13,096 bases of DNA from an uncultured Pseudomonadales bacterium (GTDB lineage: Bacteria > Pseudomonadota > Gammaproteobacteria > Pseudomonadales > Porticoccaceae), in NCBI GenBank assembly GCA_937998635.1, contig CALLDA010000119.1, positions 1-13,096 on the forward strand, written 5' to 3'. Made by a program: the position numbers and the translations under genes. Shown one piece after another: positions 1 through 6,962 of the stretch (positions within the stretch are counted from its first letter, which is position 1; every line of letters begins with the position of its first letter). The notes below the pieces were generated by a model that ran no database searches, was not told the origin of the DNA, and saw only the letters and a list, made by a program, of their open reading frames with translations.

Positions 1-79
1 CAAATTAAAGGTGGCAGTGACTATTTTCGGTCGCTCGACACCGGTGGAGCTGGATTTTATTCAGGTCGAAAAAGCCTGA
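1..79 (+). CDS. nusG: Transcription termination/antitermination factor NusG (C-terminal end only)
   Basis: The frame beginning at base 2 reads KLKVAVTIFGRSTPVELDFI followed by QVEKA and a TGA stop at 77-79. This is the typical end of the NusG KOW domain, where a short GR[ST]TPVEL strand precedes the final residues. NusG binds the RNA polymerase clamp through its N-terminal domain, and its KOW domain contacts Rho or S10. Only the last 25 residues or so are visible, so nothing can be said about the N-terminal domain. Its position directly upstream of rplK on the same strand is the standard secE-nusG-rplK order of proteobacteria and supports the call. Confidence 0.93.
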   Translation, partial: KLKVAVTIFGRSTPVELDFIQVEKA

Positions 80-99
80 TTAAAACTGTTTTAAGCAGG
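75..99 (+). repeat. Imperfect inverted repeat over the nusG stop codon
   Basis: The arms CCTGATTAAAAC and GTTTTAAGCAGG flank a central T at 87. The inner seven positions on each side are perfectly complementary, the next pair is an A-G mismatch, and four more pairs follow. As RNA it could form a stem with a short ACTGT loop that begins just before the nusG stop. No T tract follows, so it is not a standard terminator. It may be an mRNA stability or processing element between nusG and rplK, or a DNA dyad. Function unknown. Confidence 0.45.
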
Positions 100-108
100 G
101 CCCGAAGT

Positions 109-145
109 AATACTTACAGGCGGGCAGGGGAGCCGGAGAAGGATT
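109..145 (+). promoter_or_regulatory. Candidate L1 autorepression site in the rplK leader
   Basis: In E. coli, L1 represses its operon by binding the leader of the L11 mRNA at a structure that mimics its 23S rRNA site, namely two short helices around an asymmetric internal loop. A similar fold can be drawn here. AATACTT (109-115) pairs with AAGGATT (139-145) with one A-G mismatch. An internal loop of ACA (116-118) against GGAG (135-138) follows, then GGC (119-121) pairs with GCC (132-134). The 3' strand AGCCGGAGAA resembles the AGCCGA-type strand of known L1 targets. A competing hairpin (GCCCG 100-104 with CGGGC 121-125) exists, so this is an inference from position and shape. Confidence 0.3.
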
Positions 146-188
146 TTGCACATCCAGAGGCGCTTAACCCATAGAGAGGTAGCACAAC

Positions 189-620
189 ATGGCAAAAAAA
201 GTAGAAGCGTACATTAAACTGCAGGTACCTGCCGGGCAGGCAAACCCCAGTCCTCCAGTTGGTCCGGCTTTGGGTCAGCATGGCGTCAATATTATGGAAT
301 TCTGTAAGGCGTTCAACGCTCAAACTCAGGGCACAGAGCCCGGTTTGCCCATTCCTGTCGTGATTACGGTCTACAATGACCGTAGTTTCACCTTCATTAT
401 GAAGACGCCCCCTGCATCGGTGTTACTCCGCAAGGCAGCCGGTGTCAAAAAGGGCAGTGGTCGACCTAATACTGAGAAAGTGGGTAAGGTGACTCGTGCT
501 CAGCTAGAAGATATTGCCACCCAAAAAATGCCAGACCTGACCGCAGCCGATATGGATGCAGCGGTGCGGACCATTGCTGGTAGCGCGAGAAGTGCTGGTC
601 TTGAAGTGGAGGGCTTATAA
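189..620 (+). CDS. rplK: 50S ribosomal protein L11
   Basis: This 143-residue protein is close to the usual 142 of E. coli L11. L11 binds the 23S rRNA GTPase-associated centre, supports EF-G and EF-Tu function, and is needed for RelA activation by uncharged tRNA. The N-terminal domain carries the proline-rich block PAGQANPSPPVGPALGQHG (residues 14-32), including the Pro22-Pro23 pair of the thiostrepton/micrococcin pocket. The rRNA-binding C-terminal domain contains KKGSGRPN (87-94) and ends with the family signature GSARSAGLEVEG (131-142). The ATG at 189 is preceded by the purine-rich site GAGAGGT (174-180). The stop overlaps the start of rplA by one base. No lost residues or frame problems are seen. 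Confidence 0.98.
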   Translation: MAKKVEAYIKLQVPAGQANPSPPVGPALGQHGVNIMEFCKAFNAQTQGTEPGLPIPVVITVYNDRSFTFIMKTPPASVLLRKAAGVKKGSGRPNTEKVGKVTRAQLEDIATQKMPDLTAADMDAAVRTIAGSARSAGLEVEGL

Positions 621-1315
621 TGGCCGGTTTAAGTAAGCGACAAAAAGCAATTAATGAAGCCATCGAACCGGGTAGGGCCTACAGTGTCACTGAGGCGGTG
701 GACTTGTTGAAGTCATTACCCGCAACTAAGTTTAACCAGATGGTCGATGTGTCAGTGAATCTAGGTATTGATCCCAAGAAATCTGATCAGGTAGTACGCG
801 GTGCCACAACACTGCCTAACGGCACTGGGAAAGATGTCCGGGTGGCGGTTTTCACCCAGGGCGACAGCGCTGACGGGGCGCGTGAGGCGGGAGCTGATCT
901 AGTTGGTATGGAGGATCTCGCTGAGCAGATCAAAGCCGGCGAAATGAACTTCGATGTAGTCATAGCCAGCCCCGACGCGATGCGTGTGGTGGGTCAGCTG
1001 GGCCAGATACTCGGCCCCCGTGGGTTAATGCCTAACCCTAAAACCGGTACTGTTACCCCTGATGTGGCGGCTGCAGTAAAAAACGCTAAGGCCGGGCAGG
1101 TTAGGTTTCGGGCCGATAAGAGCGGTATCGTACACGGTGGCATTGGTTCTCTTAGTTTTGAAGCCAGCGCCATTAAAGAAAATTTAGAAGCATTGATTGT
1201 GGATTTATCGAAGGCAAAACCGGCTTCGGCAAAGGGTATTTACCTGAAGAAAATCACCCTGTCGTCGACGATGGGGCCGGGTTTATTGATCGATCAATCT
1301 TCGCTGGGAGCGTAA
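620..1315 (+). CDS. rplA: 50S ribosomal protein L1
   Basis: This 231-residue protein is close to the E. coli length of 234. L1 forms the mobile L1 stalk that helps move deacylated tRNA out of the E site, and it also acts as translational repressor of the rplK-rplA mRNA in the family. The signature GQLGQILGPRGLMPNPKTGT lies at residues 125-144, and the N-terminus begins MAGLSKRQKAI. Start and stop are fused as TAATG: the rplK TAA ends at 620, where this ATG begins. The ribosome-binding site (AGTGGAGGG, about 605-613) lies inside rplK. Such an arrangement gives coupled, equal synthesis of L11 and L1. The 3' end of the gene contains a perfect 14-base palindrome at 1285-1298. Confidence 0.98.
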   Translation: MAGLSKRQKAINEAIEPGRAYSVTEAVDLLKSLPATKFNQMVDVSVNLGIDPKKSDQVVRGATTLPNGTGKDVRVAVFTQGDSADGAREAGADLVGMEDLAEQIKAGEMNFDVVIASPDAMRVVGQLGQILGPRGLMPNPKTGTVTPDVAAAVKNAKAGQVRFRADKSGIVHGGIGSLSFEASAIKENLEALIVDLSKAKPASAKGIYLKKITLSSTMGPGLLIDQSSLGA

Positions 1316-1360
1316 GCGCTTCCGCAGACTTTAGGGCTATCACGGCATTGTGCCCATAAG

Positions 1361-1430
1361 GACTTTCCGTGGTGACTGTTAAAGACCGCAGGTTCCCCGC
1401 ATGACTTTATTTATCAAGAATGAGTCGGGG
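1361..1430 (+). promoter_or_regulatory. L10 leader RNA: binding site for the L10(L12)4 repressor
   Basis: The rplA-rplJ gap (1316-1637, no gene) contains CTGTTAAAGACCGCAGG at 1376-1392. This matches the conserved core of the proteobacterial rplJ leader as I know it, where L10-L12 binds and represses translation. The TTAAAGA..GCG element resembles the L10 site of 23S rRNA (TTAAAGAAAGCG). CTG (1376-1378) and CAG (1389-1391) can close the loop. A second stem follows, with CCCC (1395-1398) pairing GGGG (1427-1430) and GACT (1403-1406) pairing AGTC (1423-1426), separated by a four-base GCAT bulge. The site lies about 250 bases before the rplJ start, the far-upstream position known from E. coli. 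Element limits are approximate. Confidence 0.75.
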
Positions 1431-1445
1431 TTTAATGGCCTCAAA

Positions 1446-1548
1446 CAAATCGGTATCGATTTGAGCTTGTGCCGCCAGCGCAAACGGTGTGACCCGATTC
1501 AGTTTTAAGCTGGGTTCGATCACCAATAAGTGGTCCGATATTATTGGT
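1446..1548 (+). promoter_or_regulatory. Structured distal part of the rplJ leader (hairpins)
   Basis: Two hairpins can be read directly. CAAATCG (1446-1452) pairs with CGATTTG (1457-1463) over a GTAT loop; an overlapping alternative pairs CTCAAA (1440-1445) with TTTGAG (1460-1465). ACCAATAA (1522-1529) pairs perfectly with TTATTGGT (1541-1548) over an 11-base loop. Between them, CTGGGTT (1510-1516) is exactly complementary to AACCCAG at 1620-1626, beside the rplJ ribosome-binding site. These pieces probably transmit L10 binding to rplJ translation. I found no convincing sigma70 promoter in this gap. Confidence 0.5.
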
Positions 1549-1637
1549 AAGGTGTTTGGGTGTTTCCAAATATTCGTGTCAATAGTCGGAATAAAACCGA
1601 AGTCGCAAGGCTTTGATAAAACCCAGGAGATATTCGT

Positions 1638-2171
1638 GTGGCATTAAATCTCGAAGACAAGAAAGCGATCGTTGCTGAAGTCAATGAGACCGCTAGTAAT
1701 GCTTTGTCGCTGGTGATTGGTGATGCTCGTGGTGTCAACGTTGGAGATATTACCGAACTGCGTAAGCAGGCTCGGGAAGCTAACGTTAATCTGCGTATTG
1801 TCAAAAACTCTCTGGCTAAACGAGCATTTCAGGGCACTGAATTTGAGTGCGTTGAAAGCTTATTGATGGGCCCTTCCCTGTTTGGTTTTTCTATGGAAGA
1901 CCCAGGCGCAGCAGCGCGGCTATTCAAAGATTTCGCTAAAGACAATGAAAACTTTGAAGTTAAAGGCCTGGCTGTTAGCGGTCAAATGTTGGCTAAGGAG
2001 CAGCTCGATGTGCTTGCTACCCTGCCAACCCGAGACCAGGCGCTCGGCCAGTTAGTCAGCGTGATGATTGCGCCGATTACCAAGCTGGTTCGTACTTTAA
2101 ATGAAGTGCCAACCAAAGTGACTCGTATAGTAGCGGCGGTTCGTGATCAAAAGCAGGACGAAGCCGCATAG
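1638..2171 (+). CDS. rplJ: 50S ribosomal protein L10
   Basis: The protein has 177 residues; E. coli L10 has 165. L10 is the base of the ribosomal stalk: its N-terminal domain binds 23S rRNA next to L11, and its C-terminal helix holds dimers of L7/L12. In the family the L10-L12 complex also represses its own mRNA. The N-terminus MALNLEDKKAIVAEVNE and the rRNA-binding block RIVKNSLAKRAF (53-64) are typical. The helical C-terminus ends in a charged QKQDEAA tail. The start is a GTG at 1638, chosen because the family N-terminus begins exactly there and AGGAGA (1625-1630) lies seven bases upstream. A GTG at 1636 is out of frame. rplL follows after 85 bases. Confidence 0.97.
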   Translation: MALNLEDKKAIVAEVNETASNALSLVIGDARGVNVGDITELRKQAREANVNLRIVKNSLAKRAFQGTEFECVESLLMGPSLFGFSMEDPGAAARLFKDFAKDNENFEVKGLAVSGQMLAKEQLDVLATLPTRDQALGQLVSVMIAPITKLVRTLNEVPTKVTRIVAAVRDQKQDEAA

Positions 2172-2208
2172 TCGGCCCCGATGTATTGGATTATTGATAC
2201 TAAATAAC

Positions 2209-2230
2209 TAACGCCAGTGACTCGGCGTTA
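2209..2230 (+). other. Hairpin in the rplJ-rplL spacer
   Basis: TAACGCC (2209-2215) and GGCGTTA (2224-2230) form a perfect seven-base-pair stem with an eight-base loop, just upstream of the rplL ribosome-binding site. No T tract follows, so it is not a terminator. It could insulate rplL initiation from rplJ or keep the strong rplL site accessible, which would suit the need for about four L12 per L10. This role is inference. Confidence 0.5.
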
Positions 2231-2256
2231 AATTAAAGGAAATTAGGAGATTGAGC

Positions 2257-2634
2257 ATGGCTCTGTCAAAAGATGAAATTTTAGATGCAATTGCTGAAAT
2301 GAGCGTAATGGACGTTGTGGAACTGGTTTCTGCAATGGAAGAAAAATTCGGTGTTTCTGCTGCCGCTGCTGTTGCGGTTGCTGCGGCTCCAGCTGGCGGT
2401 GAAGCCGCTGCTGCCGAAGAGCAAACCGAATTTGATGTGGTATTGTCTGCTGTTGGTGACAAGAAAGTTAATGTTATTAAAGCGGTTCGAGCTATTACCG
2501 GCCTTGGTTTGAAAGAAGCGAAGGGAATGGTCGATGGTGCTCCTTCTACAGTCAAAGAAGCTGCTTCGAAAGAAGATGCTGAGGCTGCAAAAGCACAACT
2601 TGAAGAAGCTGGCGCTGCCGTCGAACTGAAATAA
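2257..2634 (+). CDS. rplL: 50S ribosomal protein L7/L12
   Basis: The protein has 125 residues, close to the usual 120-125. L7/L12 is the multi-copy stalk protein that recruits EF-G, EF-Tu, IF2 and RF3 and stimulates their GTPase activity. The N-terminal dimerisation segment (about 1-33, MALSKDEILDAIAEMSVMDV) is followed by an Ala/Gly/Pro-rich flexible hinge (about 34-52). The globular C-terminal domain contains VGDKKVNVIKAVRAITGLGL and EAKGMVDGAP, the factor-binding surface. I chose the ATG at 2257 over the in-frame TTG at 2251: the family begins MALSKDE or similar, and AGGAG (2245-2249) sits seven bases before this ATG, whereas the TTG would nearly touch it. Confidence 0.98.
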   Translation: MALSKDEILDAIAEMSVMDVVELVSAMEEKFGVSAAAAVAVAAAPAGGEAAAAEEQTEFDVVLSAVGDKKVNVIKAVRAITGLGLKEAKGMVDGAPSTVKEAASKEDAEAAKAQLEEAGAAVELK

Positions 2635-2656
2635 GTTTGCATCGCGTAAGTCAGAC

Positions 2657-2677
2657 TGCGCCCGGTAACGGGGCGTG
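2657..2677 (+). other. First hairpin of the rplL-rpoB spacer
   Basis: CGCCC (2659-2663) pairs with GGGCG (2671-2675) over a GGTAACG loop, extended by G-U pairs outward to 2657 and 2677. It lies immediately before the intrinsic terminator, separated by only one base. In E. coli the same spacer carries an RNase III processing hairpin and the attenuator. This stem is too short by itself to claim RNase III cleavage. Confidence 0.45.
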
Positions 2678-2678
2678 A

Positions 2679-2708
2679 GGCTGGCGGGTATATCCCGCCG
2701 GCCTTTTT
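2679..2708 (+). terminator. Rho-independent terminator/attenuator between rplL and rpoB
   Basis: GGCTGGCGGG (2679-2688) pairs with CCCGCCGGCC (2694-2703) as a ten-base-pair, GC-rich stem with one U-G pair and a TATAT loop, followed by TTTTT (2704-2708). This is a standard intrinsic terminator. Because rpoB and rpoC have no obvious promoter of their own in the gap, it must act partially. In E. coli a terminator at this position stops most transcripts, so ribosomal proteins are made in excess over RNA polymerase. A further six-base-pair hairpin (CCGCTT 2709-2714, AAGCGG 2719-2724) follows directly and could modulate it. GCGGG at 2721-2725 could also pair with CCCGC of the terminator, weakly. 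Confidence 0.88.
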
Positions 2709-2810
2709 CCGCTTTCTGAAGCGGGCTTGTTAGTCAAAGCAGTGATTTTCATCGCTATAAAACGATGAAGCTGGTATATCCGAAAACGCTAAACGTGCTG
2801 GGGAATATAG

Positions 2811-5800
2811 ATGACTTATTCATATACTGAAAAGAAAAGGATTCGCAAGGATTTTGGCAAGTTGCCGCAAGTGATGGATCAACCCTACCTGTTAGCGATA
2901 CAGCTCGATTCTTACCGAAAATTTACCCAGCCCGGTATTACCCTTGCAGACCGTGGCAACACGGGTTTGCATGCGGCCTTTGGTTCAGTGTTTCCGATTG
3001 AGAGTTATTCTGGTAACGCGCGCCTGGAGTATGTCGATTACAAATTAGATAAGCCCATCTTCGATGTCGAAGAGTGTAAGTTGCGCGGTATCACTTACGC
3101 TGCGCCCCTGCGGGTTCGTGTGCGCCTGGTGCTAATCGACAAAGATTTAGCCAGCAAGCCAATTAAAGATATCAAGGAACAGGAAGTTTATATGGGGGAA
3201 ATCCCCCTGATGACAGATTACGGCACCTTTGTTATCAACGGCACAGAGCGCGTAATTGTCTCCCAGTTGCACCGTTCGCCCGGTGTCTTCTTTAGTCACG
3301 ATAAAGGTAAAACCCATTCCTCGGGTAAACTCCTGTATTCGGCTAGGGTCATTCCTTACCGTGGTTCATGGCTGGACTTTGAATTTGATCCTAAAGATTT
3401 GGTCTACGTACGTATTGATCGGCGCCGCAAATTGCCCGCGACAATTTTATTGCGGGCTATGGGTTATAGCTCCGAGGAAATCCTCGGCATGTTTTTTGAT
3501 ACCTCTACTTTTAAAATCGATAAGGACGGACAATTTGTTTTAGAGCTTGAGCCCTCACGGTTGCGTGGTGAAATGGCCGGCTTCGATATTATTAGAAAAG
3601 GCGGCAAGGTGTTGGTCGAGGCTGGCCGCCGTATCACCCAGCGGCATATTCGTCAGCTGGAAAAAGACCAGGTGACCTCATTGGTCGTGCCCGATCAATA
3701 TCTCTACGACAAGGCTATCGCCCAGGACATCATCGACGTAGAGAGCGGTGAGGTATTATTTGAATGTAACTCCTTGTTGACCGAAGAGGTCGTCGAAAAA
3801 ATCCGCGAGTTAAAACTCACGGAAATCCAGACAATTTATACCAACGATCTGGATTGTGGACCCTTCATTGCCGATACCTTGCGGATCGATGGCACCAGAA
3901 CTGAGCTCGAAGCGCTGGTGGAAATATATCGGATGATGCGTCCGGGTGAGCCGCCAACGAAAGACTCGGCCGAGAATTTGTTTAAAAACCTGTTTTTCAG
4001 TCGTGATCGCTACGACCTGTCTGCCGTAGGCCGGATGAAGTTCAATCGCCGTCTGGGCCGTGAAGAGGTCGAGGGTGAGAGGATATTATCCCGAGAAGAC
4101 ATCGTTGATGTATTCAAGGTACTGATCGCGATTCGTAATGGCCAGGGAGTGGTCGATGATATCGATCACCTCGGTAATCGCCGAGTGCGTTCGGTCGGTG
4201 AGATGGCAGAGAATCAATTCCGTATCGGATTGGTACGCGTGGAGCGCGCTGTCAAAGAGCGCCTCGCCGTTGCCGAAACAGAAGGCTTGATGCCCCAGGA
4301 TATGGTCAACGCCAAACCAGTGGCTGCTGCCATGAAAGAATTTTTTGGCTCCAGTCAGCTGTCTCAGTTTATGGATCAGAATAACCCCTTGTCGGAGGTG
4401 ACGCACAAGCGTCGGGTGTCGGCTTTAGGGCCGGGTGGCTTGACCCGTGAGCGTGCCGGATTTGAGGTGCGTGATGTGCACCCTACCCACTACGGTCGAG
4501 TTTGTCCTATCGAGACCCCTGAAGGGCCAAATATTGGTTTGATCAACTCGCTGGCCAACTATGCGCGCACCAACGATTACGGTTTTCTTGAAACGCCCTA
4601 TCGAAAAGTTATAGAAGGCCGGGTAAGCGATGACATTGAATACCTCTCTGCCATCAATGAGGCTGACTTTATTATCGCCCAGGCGTCAGCAGCGGTGGGT
4701 AAAAACGGTAAATTGACTGAAGAGTTAGTAGCGGTGCGTCACGGTGGTGAATTTACTGTGAAGCACCCAGAAGAAGTTCAGTATATGGATGTCTCTGCTC
4801 GCCAGGTGGTATCCGTGGCGTCATCCTTAATTCCCTTTCTCGAGCACGACGATGCTAACCGCGCTTTGATGGGTTCCAATATGCAGCGTCAGGCAGTGCC
4901 GACACTGAAAGCGGATAAGCCTCTGGTTGGTACTGGCATCGAGCGGGTGCTGGCTGGTGATTCGGGTGTCTGTGTGGTGGCTCGTCGGGGTGGTGTGATT
5001 GAAAGCGCAGATGCTGCACGTATCGTGGTTCGGGTAAACGATGATGAGGTTGAGGCCGGTGATGCTGGCGTCGATATATACAACCTGATTAAGTACACGC
5101 GGTCTAACCAGAACACCTGTATTAATCAGCGTGCTCTGGTGAAATCTGGTGATGTGATTGCTCGCGGCGATATTATGGCTGACGGGCCGTCGGTTGATCT
5201 CGGCGAATTAGCGCTGGGTCAGAATATGCGCATTGCCTTTATGCCTTGGAATGGCTATAACTTTGAAGATTCTATTTTGGTCTCAGAGCGAGTGGTCGAA
5301 GAAGATCGTTTCACCACCATACACATTCAGGAGCTGACCTGCGTTGCCCGTGATACCAAGTTGGGTGCCGAAGAGATTACCGCTGATATTCCCAATGTTG
5401 GCGAGTCCGCCCTGGCCCGCCTCGACGAGTCAGGTATTGTTTATATCGGCGCTGAAGTCGGTGCTGGCGACATCCTGGTCGGCAAGGTAACGCCTAAGGG
5501 TGAAACTCAGCTTACCCCGGAAGAAAAACTGTTGAGAGCAATCTTCGGGGAAAAAGCCAGTGATGTAAAAGACACATCACTGAGGGTTCCCGGTAGCACT
5601 AAAGGCACGGTGATTGATGTCCAGGTGTTTACCCGAGAAGGTCTCGAAAAAGATGAGCGTTCTCTACAGATTGAGTTGGCCGAACTGGATCAGTTCCGCA
5701 AAGACGTTAATGATGAATATCGCATCATGGAAAATGCCACTTTCGAGCGGCTCCGACGTTCTCTGGTTGGCAAGCCGGTAATTAGTGCTCCCGGCCTGAA

Positions 5801-6890
5801 AAAAGGCGACGTGTTGAGCGACGAAGTGATTGACGGGCTCGATGCTATTTCATGGTTCAGTGTGCGTATGGATGATGATGCCTGTAATGAGCAGCTGACC
5901 CGAGCCGAGGCTCAGTTGATCGAGCGTCGCGCTTTGCTCGACGAGCGCTTTGAAGATAAACGCGGCAAATTGCAAAGCGGTGATGATCTTGCTCCCGGTG
6001 TCCAAAAAATCGTCAAAGTCTATCTCGCTGTTAAACGTCGTATTCAACCAGGCGATAAAATGGCCGGTCGCCATGGCAACAAAGGTGTAATTTCGGTGAT
6101 TATGCCGGTAGAAGATATGCCTTATGATGAACATGGGCAACCAGTCGATGTGGTGCTTAACCCCCTAGGTGTGCCGTCGCGAATGAACGTTGGGCAGATC
6201 CTTGAAACCCACCTGGGCCTTGCGGCCAAGGGCCTTGGCGATAAGATTAATATTATGCTTAAAGAAGAGCGCAAAGTGTCTGAGCTGCGTCAATTCTTGC
6301 AGGCCATATATCGCAGCGGTGATAGCAATGTCAAAGCTAACCTCAAAGACTTGAGCGGTGCAGAAGTGATGGAGCTGGCCGAGAACCTGCGTGGTGGCGT
6401 GCCGATGGCGACACCAGTCTTTGATGGTGCCACAGAGGCCGAGATCAAAGAGTTGCTGAGCCTCGCAGATTTACCAGAAAGTGGCCAGATGACGCTCTAC
6501 GATGGTCGTACTGGCGATGCCTTCAGTCGTCCTGTTACCGTTGGCTACATGTATATGCTGAAACTCAACCACCTGGTGGATGACAAAATGCATGCCCGGT
6601 CAACCGGTTCATATAGCCTCGTTACTCAGCAGCCATTGGGTGGTAAAGCACAGTTTGGTGGCCAGCGTTTTGGAGAGATGGAGGTCTGGGCTCTGGAAGC
6701 CTACGGTGCCGCTTATACGCTCCAGGAAATGTTGACCGTAAAATCTGATGACGTGCCGGGCCGTACCAAGATGTATAAAAATATCGTTGATGGCGATCAC
6801 CAAATGGATCCGGGTATACCAGAGTCGTTTAACGTACTGGTCAAGGAAATCCGTTCGCTGGGCATTAATATGGAACTGGAATACGAATAA
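2811..6890 (+). CDS. rpoB: DNA-directed RNA polymerase subunit beta
   Basis: The protein has 1359 residues; E. coli beta has 1342 and Pseudomonas about 1357. With beta' it forms the catalytic centre of RNA polymerase. The start MTYSYTEKKRIRKDFGKLPQ is the family N-terminus. The rifampicin region runs from FFGSSQLSQFMDQNNPLSEV (511-530) to about residue 540. D522, H532 and S537 (E. coli D516, H526, S531) are all wild type. NFEDS at 817-821 carries the acidic pair equivalent to E813/D814. GDKMAGRHGNKG (1081-1092) holds the lysines K1083 and K1091 near the active site. The offset to E. coli grows from +6 to +18, so a small insertion lies between 821 and 1081. The ATG at 2811 follows GGGGA (2800-2804), a modest site. 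rpoC follows 72 bases downstream. Confidence 0.99.
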   Translation: MTYSYTEKKRIRKDFGKLPQVMDQPYLLAIQLDSYRKFTQPGITLADRGNTGLHAAFGSVFPIESYSGNARLEYVDYKLDKPIFDVEECKLRGITYAAPLRVRVRLVLIDKDLASKPIKDIKEQEVYMGEIPLMTDYGTFVINGTERVIVSQLHRSPGVFFSHDKGKTHSSGKLLYSARVIPYRGSWLDFEFDPKDLVYVRIDRRRKLPATILLRAMGYSSEEILGMFFDTSTFKIDKDGQFVLELEPSRLRGEMAGFDIIRKGGKVLVEAGRRITQRHIRQLEKDQVTSLVVPDQYLYDKAIAQDIIDVESGEVLFECNSLLTEEVVEKIRELKLTEIQTIYTNDLDCGPFIADTLRIDGTRTELEALVEIYRMMRPGEPPTKDSAENLFKNLFFSRDRYDLSAVGRMKFNRRLGREEVEGERILSREDIVDVFKVLIAIRNGQGVVDDIDHLGNRRVRSVGEMAENQFRIGLVRVERAVKERLAVAETEGLMPQDMVNAKPVAAAMKEFFGSSQLSQFMDQNNPLSEVTHKRRVSALGPGGLTRERAGFEVRDVHPTHYGRVCPIETPEGPNIGLINSLANYARTNDYGFLETPYRKVIEGRVSDDIEYLSAINEADFIIAQASAAVGKNGKLTEELVAVRHGGEFTVKHPEEVQYMDVSARQVVSVASSLIPFLEHDDANRALMGSNMQRQAVPTLKADKPLVGTGIERVLAGDSGVCVVARRGGVIESADAARIVVRVNDDEVEAGDAGVDIYNLIKYTRSNQNTCINQRALVKSGDVIARGDIMADGPSVDLGELALGQNMRIAFMPWNGYNFEDSILVSERVVEEDRFTTIHIQELTCVARDTKLGAEEITADIPNVGESALARLDESGIVYIGAEVGAGDILVGKVTPKGETQLTPEEKLLRAIFGEKASDVKDTSLRVPGSTKGTVIDVQVFTREGLEKDERSLQIELAELDQFRKDVNDEYRIMENATFERLRRSLVGKPVISAPGLKKGDVLSDEVIDGLDAISWFSVRMDDDACNEQLTRAEAQLIERRALLDERFEDKRGKLQSGDDLAPGVQKIVKVYLAVKRRIQPGDKMAGRHGNKGVISVIMPVEDMPYDEHGQPVDVVLNPLGVPSRMNVGQILETHLGLAAKGLGDKINIMLKEERKVSELRQFLQAIYRSGDSNVKANLKDLSGAEVMELAENLRGGVPMATPVFDGATEAEIKELLSLADLPESGQMTLYDGRTGDAFSRPVTVGYMYMLKLNHLVDDKMHARSTGSYSLVTQQPLGGKAQFGGQRFGEMEVWALEAYGAAYTLQEMLTVKSDDVPGRTKMYKNIVDGDHQMDPGIPESFNVLVKEIRSLGINMELEYE

Positions 6891-6916
6891 GTAAGAGCCG
6901 CTGTGCGTAGTCAAGT

Positions 6917-6934
6917 GCCAGGCTAATGCCTGGC
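6917..6934 (+). other. Perfect hairpin in the rpoB-rpoC spacer
   Basis: GCCAGGC (6917-6923) and GCCTGGC (6928-6934) form a seven-base-pair perfect stem with a TAAT loop. The following bases are GAGACG, not a T tract, so this does not look like a terminator. It sits 16 bases before the strong rpoC ribosome-binding site. It may protect the mRNA or separate rpoB termination from rpoC initiation. Function is inferred from position only. Confidence 0.5.
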
Positions 6935-6962
6935 GAGACGAACACCTATTGGAGGAAAGGCC

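Noticed and set aside
1541..1804. Minus-strand frame across the rplJ leader and start
   Set aside because: It overlaps rplJ codons and the structured leader, has no credible ribosome-binding site and no recognisable product.
2251..2256. In-frame TTG at 2251 as the rplL start
   Set aside because: It would sit directly against the AGGAGA site, whereas the ATG at 2257 has proper spacing and gives the family N-terminus.
2208..2642. 144-codon open frame on the minus strand opposite rplL
   Set aside because: It is an antisense shadow: Ala/Ser/Thr-rich low complexity caused by the Ala/Glu codons of rplL, with no family resemblance.
4341..4430. Possible rifampicin-resistance changes in rpoB
   Set aside because: All checked cluster I residues (D522, H532, S537; E. 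coli D516, H526, S531) are wild type.
6917..6934. Terminator between rpoB and rpoC
   Set aside because: The stem is perfect but there is no T tract after it, and rpoC needs read-through from rpoB.
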